A DNA stretch of 64,000 nt. Origin: JAAURB01 sp049647265. GTDB lineage: Bacteria; Cyanobacteriota; Cyanobacteriia; Cyanobacteriales; Microcoleaceae. The position numbers were made by a program, and so were the translations under genes. The stretch lies in the NCBI GenBank assembly GCA_049647265.1, contig JBARXJ010000020.1:62001-126000 (forward strand), read 5' to 3'. Below the pieces are notes generated by a model, which saw only the letters and a program-made list of their open reading frames with translations, was not told the origin of the DNA and made no database searches. Positions 33,619 through 43,324 of the stretch are shown piece by piece (position 1 is the first letter of the stretch; every line of letters starts with the position of its first letter).

Positions 33619-35091
33619 TTAAAATTCAAAATAAATATAAGGTAATGCACCTTCTGGCGCTAATAATAAGACCAGAAAAAAACATAAAGGAATAAAAACT
33701 AATTTAACAGGCCATTTCAGTTGCAGATTTAAGCCCCGATGTAAGCCTGTAGAAATTCCCATCGTCATAAATAAACTCACTAATAAAAAGATAATATTAC
33801 TTCGTTCTAATCCTAATGCTTCAATATAAACCTTATGGGCAAATTGAATATCTGCCGTTTTTCCCCATAAATTTTGCACCACCCAAATTGCATCTTTTAA
33901 ATTAGGAAGTCGGAAAAAAATCCAAGCCGAAAAAACCATGAGTTGAGTCATAAACCAGCCGCTAATTATACCCGGTAATGTCTGCCAAAAATCCTCAATA
34001 GACCATTTTTTGGAAAGGACTTCAGTCAGTCGATGCACCACTAATGCCACCCCATGTAAACCGCCCCAAACAATAAAGCCCCAAGCTGCACCATGCCAAA
34101 TTCCTGCAATAATCATTACAATTAATAAGTTCAAACAGGTACGAAATAGCCCCGCGCGAGACCCGCCTAAAGGAAAGTATAAATAGTTCCGTAACCAATC
34201 CCCTAACGTCATATGCCAACGTCGCCAAAAGTCAGCAATACTCGTGGTAAAATAGGGCGCATCAAAGTTCTTGGGTAAACTTAATCCGAGTAATAAAGCG
34301 GTTCCTCGAGCCATATCTACATAGCCACTAAAATCTAAGTAAAGTTGGAGACCATAGGCGAATATTGCTAGCCATAAATCCCCACTACCCGCCCGTTGTA
34401 AACTGCTTAAACTCAGATCTACTAAAATCCCAATATTATCTGCTAATAAGCCTTTTTTAACCGCTCCTCGGGCAATGAGCCATAAGCCATCGACGATTTG
34501 TTCTGTGAGGGGAAATTTAAGGGCTTTAAACTGATGATTGAGATGATGATATCGAGTAATTGGCCCGGAGATTAATTTAGGAAACAGAAATTTATAGGTG
34601 GTAAATTCTAAAAAAGAATGAGAAACAGGCGCACCGCGATAGACATCCACTAAGTAAGCAATCAGTTCAAAACAGAAAAAGCTTAAACCTAATGGAGAAA
34701 TGACATAACTTTTAAACCAGTTGGCTTGCTCGAAGAAATGGGGAATATTTAATGTAAATCCTAATGTATTGAGGATAAAAGGAATATATTTAAAGCCGAG
34801 AAGTAAAGCAACATTAACAATTATCCCAAAAATCAGTAGTGTGAAACGGCGACGATTCCAGGTGAGATTAGCAACATGATTTTCTAACGGTTCTCCAATG
34901 GCTTGAGCCAAGCCATAATTAAAAACAATACATAATAATAATAAAGGAATATATTGAAGCTGTAAGGTGGCATAAAATAATAAGCTCGCCACCAATAAGA
35001 CAAACAGTCGCCATTGCCGCCAAGGGACTAACCAATACACTGCAAATAAAGTTAATAAAAATAAGGCGTAGTTAATCGAAATAAAGGTCAT
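33619..35091 (-). CDS. MBOAT-family membrane O-acyltransferase (AlgI-like)
   Basis: A 490-residue polytopic protein with the MBOAT signature: PLGLSFFCFELIAYLVDVY, LFPKLISGPITRY, LYLDFSGYVDMARG, FDAPYFTTSIADFWRRWHMTLGDW and the catalytic-His segment GIWHGAAWGFIVWGGLHG. Members move acyl groups across the membrane to polysaccharides such as alginate or other exopolymers. No AlgJ/AlgX-type periplasmic partner or glycan cluster is adjacent, so the substrate is open; an extracellular sheath polysaccharide is plausible. It starts at an ATG at 35091, about 80 bp from the inositol-phosphatase-like gene, and the two may be co-transcribed. Confidence 0.93.
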   Translation of the reverse strand: MTFISINYALFLLTLFAVYWLVPWRQWRLFVLLVASLLFYATLQLQYIPLLLLCIVFNYGLAQAIGEPLENHVANLTWNRRRFTLLIFGIIVNVALLLGFKYIPFILNTLGFTLNIPHFFEQANWFKSYVISPLGLSFFCFELIAYLVDVYRGAPVSHSFLEFTTYKFLFPKLISGPITRYHHLNHQFKALKFPLTEQIVDGLWLIARGAVKKGLLADNIGILVDLSLSSLQRAGSGDLWLAIFAYGLQLYLDFSGYVDMARGTALLLGLSLPKNFDAPYFTTSIADFWRRWHMTLGDWLRNYLYFPLGGSRAGLFRTCLNLLIVMIIAGIWHGAAWGFIVWGGLHGVALVVHRLTEVLSKKWSIEDFWQTLPGIISGWFMTQLMVFSAWIFFRLPNLKDAIWVVQNLWGKTADIQFAHKVYIEALGLERSNIIFLLVSLFMTMGISTGLHRGLNLQLKWPVKLVFIPLCFFLVLLLAPEGALPYIYFEF

Positions 35092-35176
35092 AAATCAGCA
35101 TTAAAGATTCAAGAACGGGTAAAAGGTTAATCAGAAGAATATCATTATTGATCGGTTATGGGTCAAGAGTGATTTG

Positions 35177-36013
35177 TTATTCGTTAGGAGAACTACCAAA
35201 ATCAATTAAGGGTAGAAATGTTTTGACCCATTCTGGACGACTGACCACTAAAGTAGGATAAGGACGACGACCATAATCTTGTTGAATTTTGAGCGGAAAA
35301 ATCGGTTGAGGTTCTAATGAATGCCAAACGGCTCCAGAAGCTTGTACAATCACCCAAGGCGCACTAATATCCCAAATTTTAGGAGATGGTTCAATGCCAG
35401 CCACAGACGAACCATTTGCCACGAGTAAAAAGTTATAAGCCGCCATCCCCAGCACCCTAACTTTGGTGGGTAGTTTGGGAGCGAGGGTAATACAACGAGA
35501 CCCTAATCCTAAGAATTGATTATAATCTGGCGGTTCTGTCGTGGGAGTAATGGGTTGATGATTGAGAAATGCCCCCGTTGGCCCGGTTAAACCCGATGAA
35601 CCATACCAGAAGCCATGAAAGGATTGATTGAGTGGCGGTAAATGAACATAACCAAATACCGGAGTTCCCTGATACAGTAATGCCAAACAAGTCCCCCACA
35701 GAGGAATACCTCGGGCAAAATTTGTCGTCCCATCCAAAGGATCAATCACCCAACACCAATCTCGCACCGGAAAGCGATGTTCTCCTTCTTCGCTGAGAAT
35801 GCCATGACTGGGAAAAATCTGTCCAATTTGCTGACGCAGATAGTCATCAGACCATCGGTCACAATCAGTAATTAAGCTACCATCTGCTTTTTCCTCAGCA
35901 ACGGCAGAACCAAACTCTTTGAGTAGTTTTTCTCCGATGGTTGCGGTTGCTGTTTCGGTAAAGTTTAAGACAGTTTTCCAAAAATTATCCATTTGAGTTG
36001 AAGAGGTGAACAT
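35177..36013 (-). CDS. Inositol monophosphatase-family phosphatase
   Basis: A 278-residue Mg2+-dependent phosphatase fold. Motifs visible: ADGSLITDCDRWSD, ILSEEGEH (metal Glu), WVIDPLDGTTNFARG (metal Asp residues), and WDISAPWVIVQASGA where most relatives have WDxAAG. Possible substrates are inositol phosphate, fructose-1,6-bisphosphate or nucleotide phosphates; the sequence does not tell which. A second in-frame ATG at 35992 could be the true start, because residues 1-7 look dispensable. It is on the same strand as the MBOAT gene. Confidence 0.92.
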   Translation of the reverse strand: MFTSSTQMDNFWKTVLNFTETATATIGEKLLKEFGSAVAEEKADGSLITDCDRWSDDYLRQQIGQIFPSHGILSEEGEHRFPVRDWCWVIDPLDGTTNFARGIPLWGTCLALLYQGTPVFGYVHLPPLNQSFHGFWYGSSGLTGPTGAFLNHQPITPTTEPPDYNQFLGLGSRCITLAPKLPTKVRVLGMAAYNFLLVANGSSVAGIEPSPKIWDISAPWVIVQASGAVWHSLEPQPIFPLKIQQDYGRRPYPTLVVSRPEWVKTFLPLIDFGSSPNE

Positions 36014-36245
36014 CGCAATACAGGAGAGAGTATAGGGATCGAGTTTTGAGACTCTCGTTTTCGCGTAGCGTCGCCTCTAGCGGGTTGAGAAGACCTAGGG
36101 AGACCACAGACGGGGAGACAAAGACCAACCCATCACAAAGAACAACGAACCAACGACCCGTAACAATCTAAATAATGACGAATCATCCAGACAATGTCAA
36201 AATAAAAGTCAGCCAAACTGCCTACTTGTAAAATTTATACACCCT

Positions 36246-36593
36246 ATGCTGCTAAAATCTACAACCCGACACGTTCATATTTATACTGCCGAAATTCAAG
36301 CAGAAGAGCTAGTTGAAAGTGACCAGAAACTGACTTTGGATATCGATCCAGATAATGAGTTGAACTGGACAACAGAAACCTTACAACAGGTTTACCGTAA
36401 ATTTGATCAGTTGGTCGATGCTGCCAGTGGAGAAGAGTTAACTGAATATAATTTACGTCGGATTGGGTCTGATTTAGAACATATGATTCGTTCTATGCTA
36501 CAAGACGGTCAGATTAGCTATAACTTGAATACACGAGCGGTTAACTATAGTTTAGGCTTGCCTCGCGTTGAAGCCGAAGAAACTTCCAGTTGA
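36246..36593 (+). CDS. ndhM: NAD(P)H-quinone oxidoreductase subunit M (NDH-1)
   Basis: NdhM is a small peripheral subunit of the cyanobacterial/chloroplast NDH-1 complex, needed for cyclic electron flow and respiration at the thylakoid. The 115-residue protein matches the family end to end: MLLKSTTRHVHIYTAEI, LTLDIDPDNELNW, QVYRKFDQLVD, then LTEYNLRRIGSDLEHMIRS and ISYNLNTRAVNYSLGLP. The gene is alone, diverging from the phosphatase gene. Identification is secure. Confidence 0.97.
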   Translation: MLLKSTTRHVHIYTAEIQAEELVESDQKLTLDIDPDNELNWTTETLQQVYRKFDQLVDAASGEELTEYNLRRIGSDLEHMIRSMLQDGQISYNLNTRAVNYSLGLPRVEAEETSS

Positions 36594-37158
36594 TCGGGCA
36601 TAGATAGGGGAATCTGAGGGATTTGTATCGGCTGGGTTAATCTCAAAACCATCCTCTATCTATCCCTGGATCGCGAGACTTCTCCCGTTAGAGTAAACAT
36701 AAGATAGGATGATAAAATACTGCGTTCACGTTCAGTGTGCCGCGCTCGCGCGATCGCATACGCTACGGAGATCAAGTTTAACCGGAGGAAAATGATCACA
36801 AATGCTAGAACAATTCACAGCGACTCGGGTTTTAGAGGATAACAGATCTGTGAAGACAAGCTAAAATGAGGTGAAGCTATTTTTGTCCCTAGTAATGGGT
36901 GGCGTGTGAATCACATCAGCGTGTTGACTCCCGCTCAACCCACTAATGAAGCCTGAAACCCTATAGCCATAAATTTTTTTGCGGCTGAATTGATCGGAAA
37001 ATTTGAGACGAACAGAGGACTTAATTGTTCACTGTAAAGGGATCATCTCCCAAAATATAAGAAGATAGTAGACTGAAAGTTTACACATGAGGCAGAGCAC
37101 AGTTTAACAACTCTAAATGTAAATCCTAAGTGGCTGGCTGAGGGATGAGGTTCCTCCA
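36594..37158. other. 565-bp intergenic region with HIP1-rich and hairpin-rich segments
   Basis: No gene is seen. A GC-rich patch with CGCGCTCGCGCGATCGC lies near 36740-36760. At about 36896-36945 TGGGT and ACCCA can close a structure holding TGTGA-A-TCACA and GTTGA-CTCCCGC-TCAAC. A run of seven T follows at 36974-36980. This could be a small RNA or a 5' leader of the downstream phosphatase gene, but the pairing is weak. Confidence 0.3.
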
Positions 37159-39429
37159 ATGGAAAATAGTATGCCAAAACGTTATTTATGGGCGCTCAGC
37201 AACGAAGTGCAAACGTTGTCTCCTGGAACGCTGATTGGGGATCGCTACCTGGTTCGGGGTAGCCAGATTCTACTGGACACTCACCCTGAGCATACCCCAG
37301 AACTTCCGAGCGAAATTCCAGACCAATATATTCCATATCTCAGATTATTTCCAGAGCGACTTCATGTGCCGCAGATTTATGGCATGATTTCTCCAAAGGT
37401 AAGTCGGCTCAATCAGACGATTTGGCTACTCGAACAAGCACCCATTCACCCCATACAAGAAGTTATTGCCCCCCAACTGGTAGAAGTTTGGGCGAGTGCA
37501 CCTGCCATTCGACAACTCAACTGGTTATGGCAAATTGCTCAACTTTGGTCAGCCTGCCAACGCCAACAGGTCGCCTCTAGCTTACTGAACCCAAATTTAT
37601 TATATGTCTCGGGCCCTATTGTCCAACTCAAGGAGCTACAGTTAGACAAAAAACCGATGAAGCTCTCAAGTTTGGGTAAATTATGGCAACAATGGATTAT
37701 TGCTGCTCATCCCAGTCTGCATCGCTTCTTAGAACAACTCACCCAGCAAATGATTCAGGGGGATTTACGCTCGTCTGAACAGCTTGTTCGTCAACTCGAT
37801 CGTGCCTTTTCAGCAATGGGACAATCCCTCAGTCGTAAAATTACAATTACGACCGCCACAGATACAGGCCCTGTGCGAGCGCAGAATGAAGATGCTTGTT
37901 ATCCAGAAGCCGAGACTTTAGTTGAAATTTCTGCCAATGCTCCCGGCTTAGGGATTGTCTGTGACGGCATTGGTGGACAAGAAGGAGGAGAAATTGCGGC
38001 GGGTATTGCCATCAATACTCTCTACCAGCAAATGCAGCCAAAGCGTTTATACCTCAACAGTAGCGATCCTTACGGCATGATGTCTCAGTTGCATCGCTCG
38101 GTCAACTTAGCCAATGACCAAATTTGCCAACGCAACGACCAAGAACGTCGCCAAGGGCGAGAGCGGATGGGAACCACCTTAATTATGGGACTGGCTCATC
38201 ACCACGAACTCTACATTACTCATGTGGGAGATAGTCGGGCTTACTGGATTACTCATCAAGGCTGTTATCAGATGACGTTGGATGATGATGTGGCTTCAAG
38301 AGAGGTGCGTTTAGGTTATGCATTGTATCAAGATGCACTACAACAGCGAGCGTCTGGTGCATTAATTCAGGCGTTAGGGATTACAAATTCAGCTAATTTA
38401 CACCCTACCGTTGCACGGTTTCCCATTGATGAAGATTGCGTCATTCTATTGTGTTCCGATGGACTTAGTGACAAAGACCGGGTAGAAGCTTATTGGAAAC
38501 AAGAAATTTTACCCGTCTTAACCGGAGAACGGGATCTGGTCACGGTGCGCGATCGCTTAATTGAGATTGCAAATACTCGCAATGGTCATGATAATGTGAC
38601 AGTTGCTTTGATGCATTTTCAGGTTTATCCTCACCCAGAAATTGATCCGAATTTTGAAGTTTCTGTTCCCCCTGTACCCGCAAGAGTTGGGGAAGACGAT
38701 GATGATGATGATGACAGTAGTGGCTGGAATGAGTCTCAACTCAAAACTCAGTTCATTGTCCCTGATTCTCAGTCCAAGCAGAAAGTTAAGCGTTTATCTT
38801 TAGGAATTCTCTTATTACTGGCAATGATTGGATTACTTTTTTATGTTTTAAAACAGTTCAATTCTTCTGTTGTTCCAGATTCGGATATCGCTCAACCTTC
38901 TTCTGTTGACGAACCTTTAGTTAATACTCCTCCTACTCCCAGTAACCCTATATTAGAGTTGGAATCATTGATTCAAGTCGGGAGTCAATCCGCGAATGTA
39001 TCGCCCCAGCAGCAAGCTCCTATGCAGATTTATACAGCATTTGGTCAGCCCTTAATTCTAGGTCAAATTCCTCCCGGAAGTGTGATTCAAATTCTCGGTA
39101 AGCAATCAACCCCTCAAGTGGGAAATTGGCTAGAAGTTAAAGTTTGTTCTGTTCCGCCATCATTAAAAAAAGATGAATCTTTAGACGTTTCCAAAGATTT
39201 GTCTGAATTTGAGTCCGAAGAATCTACAGGAGTTGATGATTCGTTCACGGAAGAAATTGTAGAAGATATTAATCAAGATTTGGATGAGTTAGGGAGTCCG
39301 CCGCCACAGTTATTAGTTTTAAATCCAGGTAGTTTAGGATGGATTAAAGAGCAAGATGTAATGGACAGAATGATTCCGAAAGTGATTATTCGTTCTGAAC
39401 AAATTGGGCAGTGTCAACCGGAAAATTAA
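37159..39429 (+). CDS. PP2C-type protein serine/threonine phosphatase with membrane anchor
   Basis: A 756-residue protein. Residues 15-220 are the N-terminal domain seen in cyanobacterial PP2Cs (LSPGTLIGDRYLV, YLRLFPERLHVPQIYG, RQLNWLWQIAQLWSACQRQQVASSLL), somewhat kinase-like in its opening. The PP2C domain (about 235-500) has the metal-binding and structural motifs RAQNEDA, VCDGIGGQEGGE, RMGTTLIMGL, THVGDSRAYWI, LLCSDGLSD and GHDNVTVAL. A run of seven Asp precedes a membrane helix (about 545-567, LSLGILLLLAMIGLLFYVLK). The C-terminal periplasmic part has an SH3-like segment (PPGSVIQILGK, NWLEVKVC). It dephosphorylates Ser/Thr targets and may oppose the window's kinase-like proteins. Ends 22 bp from the convergent redoxin gene. 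Confidence 0.94.
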   Translation: MENSMPKRYLWALSNEVQTLSPGTLIGDRYLVRGSQILLDTHPEHTPELPSEIPDQYIPYLRLFPERLHVPQIYGMISPKVSRLNQTIWLLEQAPIHPIQEVIAPQLVEVWASAPAIRQLNWLWQIAQLWSACQRQQVASSLLNPNLLYVSGPIVQLKELQLDKKPMKLSSLGKLWQQWIIAAHPSLHRFLEQLTQQMIQGDLRSSEQLVRQLDRAFSAMGQSLSRKITITTATDTGPVRAQNEDACYPEAETLVEISANAPGLGIVCDGIGGQEGGEIAAGIAINTLYQQMQPKRLYLNSSDPYGMMSQLHRSVNLANDQICQRNDQERRQGRERMGTTLIMGLAHHHELYITHVGDSRAYWITHQGCYQMTLDDDVASREVRLGYALYQDALQQRASGALIQALGITNSANLHPTVARFPIDEDCVILLCSDGLSDKDRVEAYWKQEILPVLTGERDLVTVRDRLIEIANTRNGHDNVTVALMHFQVYPHPEIDPNFEVSVPPVPARVGEDDDDDDDSSGWNESQLKTQFIVPDSQSKQKVKRLSLGILLLLAMIGLLFYVLKQFNSSVVPDSDIAQPSSVDEPLVNTPPTPSNPILELESLIQVGSQSANVSPQQQAPMQIYTAFGQPLILGQIPPGSVIQILGKQSTPQVGNWLEVKVCSVPPSLKKDESLDVSKDLSEFESEESTGVDDSFTEEIVEDINQDLDELGSPPPQLLVLNPGSLGWIKEQDVMDRMIPKVIIRSEQIGQCQPEN

Positions 39430-39451
39430 CCCCCCTTTTTTATCCTAAATC

Positions 39452-40000
39452 CTAGTTTGATAATTGATCTAAAATCTTTAGCAAAGAATCAATACTGGCG
39501 TTCGGTTCAAAGAAAGAAAATAAGTGCTTGTAACGTAAAACACCATTTGAATCTAAGATCAATTGAGCCGGGAGGGGAGCACCCAAAGCTTGACCCACCG
39601 CATATTTACGAAAGATATTACAACTAGAATCACTCAGCAATGGCATTTTTAAGCCCAAATCCTGGACAACGACTTGACTTTGTTGCAAGTCTGTGCTGGC
39701 AATCATCAAGACTTCCACGCCACGATTAGTAAATTGTTCGTAGTGTTCGTTAAGCGCCTTGATATGGGGGTAACAAAGCGGACAATACTGTTTTTCGGTA
39801 AAAATACGGGTAAAAGCCAAAACAACCGGACAGTCTCCCCGATAGCTGGATAAACGCACACTACGCTGATGGGTGAGGTCTGGCAGTTCAAAATCTGGAC
39901 TTTTAAATCCAATTTCTAGGGAATTACTCGCCGGAATGGGTAAGAAATTTTTAAAGAATCGCGGGTTGAGTAAGCCGCTAAAGTCTGTAGAAGTCAGCAT
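39452..40000 (-). CDS. Peroxiredoxin-like (AhpC/TSA) thioredoxin-fold protein
   Basis: A 182-residue thioredoxin-fold protein: FKSPDFELPDL, SSYRGDCPVVLAFTRIFTEKQYCPLCYPHIKAL, MIASTDLQQSQVVVQDLGLKMPLLSD and the C-terminal LDSNGVLRYKHL. The CPLC pair around residue 77 sits where peroxiredoxins have the peroxidatic Cys with Thr (TxxC). This suggests a bacterioferritin-comigratory or resolving-type redoxin rather than a classic 2-Cys enzyme. It lies next to the 2-Cys peroxiredoxin on the same strand (gap 81 bp), so peroxide defence is the likely shared job. Confidence 0.85.
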   Translation of the reverse strand: MLTSTDFSGLLNPRFFKNFLPIPASNSLEIGFKSPDFELPDLTHQRSVRLSSYRGDCPVVLAFTRIFTEKQYCPLCYPHIKALNEHYEQFTNRGVEVLMIASTDLQQSQVVVQDLGLKMPLLSDSSCNIFRKYAVGQALGAPLPAQLILDSNGVLRYKHLFSFFEPNASIDSLLKILDQLSN

Positions 40001-40081
40001 TGTTAATCCGTTTGCTTAAAATAACTCTTGAGTACAGCGGTTAGACCGCTATACCCTAATCATGAACCCATTGACTTAAAA

Positions 40082-40681
40082 TTAGCCAATTGCTTCAAAG
40101 AATACTTTGGATTTAACGGGGTCGGGGTTCATGGTTTTCTCACCCGGTTGCCAGTTTGCCGGACAAACTTCATCTGGGTTGGCTTGGACGTACTGAATCG
40201 CTTGCAAGGTGCGGAGGGTTTCATCCACATTACGACCAAACGCTAAGTTATTAATAGTGGCGTGTTGGATAATTCCGTCTTTATCAATGATAAACAGACC
40301 TCGTAGTGCAATTCCAGCTTCAGGGTCGAGGACATTGTAAGCCGCGCTAATTTCCTTTTTAATATCGGAAACCAAAGGATAGTTTAGATCTCCTACACCA
40401 CCTGATTTACGATCTGTTTGTACCCAAGCGAGGTGAGAAAATTCACTATCAACCGAAACACCGAGAATTTGAGTATCGAGTTTTTCAAATTCTTCTGAGC
40501 GATCGCTAAATGCTGTGATTTCAGTGGGGCAAACAAAGGTAAAATCTAAAGGATAGAAAAATAATACAACGTACTTGCCGCGATATTCAGAGAGTTTAAT
40601 TGTTTTGAATTCTTGATCAACAACCGCTGTTGCAGTGAAGTCTGGTGCTTCCTGGCCAACGCGAATACATTCATCTGTCAT
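40082..40681 (-). CDS. 2-Cys peroxiredoxin
   Basis: A 199-residue typical 2-Cys peroxiredoxin reducing H2O2 and alkyl peroxides with thioredoxin. Peroxidatic Cys51 lies in DFTFVCPTEITAF and resolving Cys173 in DEVCPANWQPGE. RKSGGVGDLNYPLVSD contains the GGLG-like loop, and KVFFEAIG is the C-terminal part of the YF-type helix that makes eukaryotic-type enzymes sensitive to over-oxidation. The family is abundant in cyanobacteria and chloroplasts. GGAGA precedes the ATG by about 8 nt. Confidence 0.96.
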   Translation of the reverse strand: MTDECIRVGQEAPDFTATAVVDQEFKTIKLSEYRGKYVVLFFYPLDFTFVCPTEITAFSDRSEEFEKLDTQILGVSVDSEFSHLAWVQTDRKSGGVGDLNYPLVSDIKKEISAAYNVLDPEAGIALRGLFIIDKDGIIQHATINNLAFGRNVDETLRTLQAIQYVQANPDEVCPANWQPGEKTMNPDPVKSKVFFEAIG

Positions 40682-40898
40682 CGCTGATATTCTCCTTGAT
40701 AAGTCTTAGTAACTTTTATTTTACGATTTGTTACACTCACATCATACTCGAAATGACTACAACTTGGCAACCGTTAGAATGATCTGATTCTACCCAGGAG
40801 TGAACCGTAACCCTTTACCTCACTGTCTAGATGCTGACAGTGCACCATTACAGTATCGTCGTGCTTTCTCAACAAACCACACATTTATTCTTTAAAAA

Positions 40899-40971
40899 TG
40901 GCTCTGGCGGGATTTGAACCTGCGACCTTGGGCTTATGAGTCCCCTGCTCTAACCACTGAGCTACAGAGCC
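40899..40971 (-). tRNA. tRNA with CAT anticodon (Ile2 or Met type)
   Basis: On the minus strand 73 bases fold as a cloverleaf: acceptor GGCTCTG/CAGAGCC (7 bp), D-arm GCTC-AGTGGTTA-GAGC, anticodon loop CTCATAA, T-loop TTCAAAT, discriminator A, no encoded CCA. The D-arm and junction (AGTGGTTAGAGCAGG) resemble bacterial tRNA-Ile(CAU), whose C34 is lysidinylated by TilS, more than elongator Met. Three stem positions are non-pairing: G27-A43 and A31-G39 in the anticodon stem and A51-C63 in the T stem. The surrounding 40682-41143 holds no other gene. Confidence 0.9.
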
Positions 40972-41143
40972 TAGTTTTCATCAACAGTTTTTTATCTTAG
41001 CATAGATTTGTTAATAATTTAATCATATTTGCAAAAAATTTTAAGTTTATTCAGTTGTTAGACTCGCACCTGAATTTCATCTTTAAGGTTCAAGGGTTCT
41101 AAAAGAACCCAGAACATCCATCTTTGCTGACAATTGCCGATGT

Positions 41144-43324
41144 TTAGTTTTGAGACAGATTAGAGCGTTCTTGAGGTAACAACGCCATGGGGTTAACTGC
41201 TCCAGTACCACTAGAGTGAATTTCAAAGTGAAGGTGAGGCCCTGTACTTCTACCGGTGCTTCCCATCTCGGAGATTTGTTGACCTTGAACCACTTTCTGT
41301 CCTTTGTTCACCAGAATACGGTTGTTATGAGCATACAGCGTCAAACTCCCATCGGGGTGAACAATCTCAACTAAATTCCCATAGCCACCGCTATTCCATC
41401 CAGCATAAGAGACTACACCCGGAGCGGCTGCCACAATCGGTGTACCAATCGGGCCTGCAATATCAATTCCTCGGTGCATCCGTCCCCAACGCCAACCATA
41501 ACCGGAGGTGAGAATGCCTTGAGACGGCCAGGTATACCCTTTAAACTGGTTAGAACCACCGGGTAAATAGGCATCTGGCCCGAGTAAGGGAGGAAGTTCT
41601 GGGGAAACAATCCGACCAATAGCGGGATTTTTCAGCGGGTCATAAGCACTTGAACTGAGGGGCGCTGTTGCCACTACTTCATCTGTGGACTGAGACTCAT
41701 CCAGTTCGGAAGCATTTTGAAGCTGTTCAACAATCAATTCAGCAGCAACAGGTTCAGCCTGAGCAACTAGCTGTTGATTAGGGTTCGGGTCAGCTTGGGG
41801 AGCAAATTCTGGATTAGTCCGTCGCAAACGATCCGCCAACTGAACCATCGTTGGTTGTGCCACCACTTCAGCTTCTTCGTTGTCTACTGCTTCCCAAGAT
41901 GCGTTGACCATCTGATAGCGGGTTTGATCTTGATACTCTGCTCTTAAGCGGTTAACTTCTGAGCGGAGACGCTCTGTGTAGACTTTTGTTGAGCTACGGG
42001 TTTCTAAAGGACGAAAGTTTTTAGAATCAGATCCTGATAAATTTCTGTAGTCAATCGATGCGATCGCGGCAGACTTAGTCAAACGACGCTCATCTACAAC
42101 AACAGTGGTCGCAAGTGGCGCAGCTAAAGGTTTAGGAACAGTACCCTTGCTTTGAAAACGACCCAAAGCCAAAGCACTCAGGGCGATTTCCCCACGATCT
42201 CCGGTTTCTGCTGCCATTTGGGATAAGACAGAACCACCTAAGGGAACAGTCAACGGCTTTTGTACCAGTGGCTGCTTGACTTCTGAAGGGAGTACCGAAG
42301 GCAAAACAGCACGATTAAATAATGTTCCAGTTTGAGCCGTATTTGGCAGAGATTGACCGGGTATAGAGACTCCATCTCTGGCCACCGAAGAGCCATCCAA
42401 CTTAGAATCTGGGCTGATTGTCTGTTGGTGAGGAATCTTCAGCCTTTGATTCACCACAATATGGTTAGGATTGCTGAGGCGGTTGGTTTCAATCAGAGCT
42501 TCTACTGAAATCTGATGCCGAATGGCAATTTTAGCGACAGTATCACCTGGGGTAACATTATAAACCCGTGAAACCGGTGTGCGACTCAAATCCGATTCAA
42601 TGACGACTGTTCCTGGAAACTTCGAGGTTCTGGGAAACTTCGATTCATCTATTTTAGGTTGAGTATAAACCGTCCGTGGAGCTGGGGAGGCAATATCCGA
42701 TTCCCAGGAATAAGACGAAGGTCTAGAAATCTCAACGGTTGCAGATCCATTGGGATTTGGAGCAGATGGAACTGTACTGTAAGGTTCAACCGGCCGAGTC
42801 GGAAGCAACGGAGATGAAACAGTCGGTTCTGATGGCTCTGAGCCAACTTCGGCTATATCTTTGTTTAATGGCTTGTTATCTTCTGCTGTTGTCTGATTGG
42901 CCAAGCCGCTATTGCGGTTCATCTCAGACAGATCTCTCAGCAATGAAGGTTGCCACGCTTCGGAGGCTACGTTCGGTGTAGTTGATGCGGCAGAATGCTC
43001 TGAATCAGTAGATGGATGTATCACAGGGGTCGATACAGTCCCAGATGGTTCAGTGGTCGCCTCACTGGCTTTAGGAAATAACATTCCAGAGGCCAGAGCT
43101 AAACCCAAACAAGCAGCGGAAGTATAGACTTTACTGCTATTAATCGTACCCTGCTGTGAACTCTCTACGGGAGTCTCATCTTGTAAGACTTCAGGTGTAG
43201 AAATCGATGGATCGTTATATGGAACTGTCCCTTTCAAAGAACAACCTCCTATGGAGAAGCGCTTAACAGTCCTTGAACCGTTCAAGGATTCGTCAGTAAC
43301 TTGAGTAGAGCGAATTAAACTCAT
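41144..43324 (-). CDS. LysM and M23 (lysostaphin-type) peptidoglycan endopeptidase
   Basis: A 726-residue envelope protein. A hydrophobic segment near residues 70-85 (ACLGLALASGMLFP) may act as an export or anchor segment after a cytoplasmic N-terminus. A LysM domain at about 255-300 (YNVTPGDTVAKIAIRHQIS, NPNHIVVNQRLKIP) binds glycan. A long Pro/Ser/Thr linker leads to the M23 metallopeptidase (about 600-715): HRGIDIAGPIGTPI with zinc His and Asp, GYGNLVEIVHPDG, LYAHNN, and PHLHFE carrying the last His. Such proteins cleave peptide cross-bridges during growth or septal splitting. It is alone on the minus strand. Confidence 0.94.
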   Translation of the reverse strand: MSLIRSTQVTDESLNGSRTVKRFSIGGCSLKGTVPYNDPSISTPEVLQDETPVESSQQGTINSSKVYTSAACLGLALASGMLFPKASEATTEPSGTVSTPVIHPSTDSEHSAASTTPNVASEAWQPSLLRDLSEMNRNSGLANQTTAEDNKPLNKDIAEVGSEPSEPTVSSPLLPTRPVEPYSTVPSAPNPNGSATVEISRPSSYSWESDIASPAPRTVYTQPKIDESKFPRTSKFPGTVVIESDLSRTPVSRVYNVTPGDTVAKIAIRHQISVEALIETNRLSNPNHIVVNQRLKIPHQQTISPDSKLDGSSVARDGVSIPGQSLPNTAQTGTLFNRAVLPSVLPSEVKQPLVQKPLTVPLGGSVLSQMAAETGDRGEIALSALALGRFQSKGTVPKPLAAPLATTVVVDERRLTKSAAIASIDYRNLSGSDSKNFRPLETRSSTKVYTERLRSEVNRLRAEYQDQTRYQMVNASWEAVDNEEAEVVAQPTMVQLADRLRRTNPEFAPQADPNPNQQLVAQAEPVAAELIVEQLQNASELDESQSTDEVVATAPLSSSAYDPLKNPAIGRIVSPELPPLLGPDAYLPGGSNQFKGYTWPSQGILTSGYGWRWGRMHRGIDIAGPIGTPIVAAAPGVVSYAGWNSGGYGNLVEIVHPDGSLTLYAHNNRILVNKGQKVVQGQQISEMGSTGRSTGPHLHFEIHSSGTGAVNPMALLPQERSNLSQN

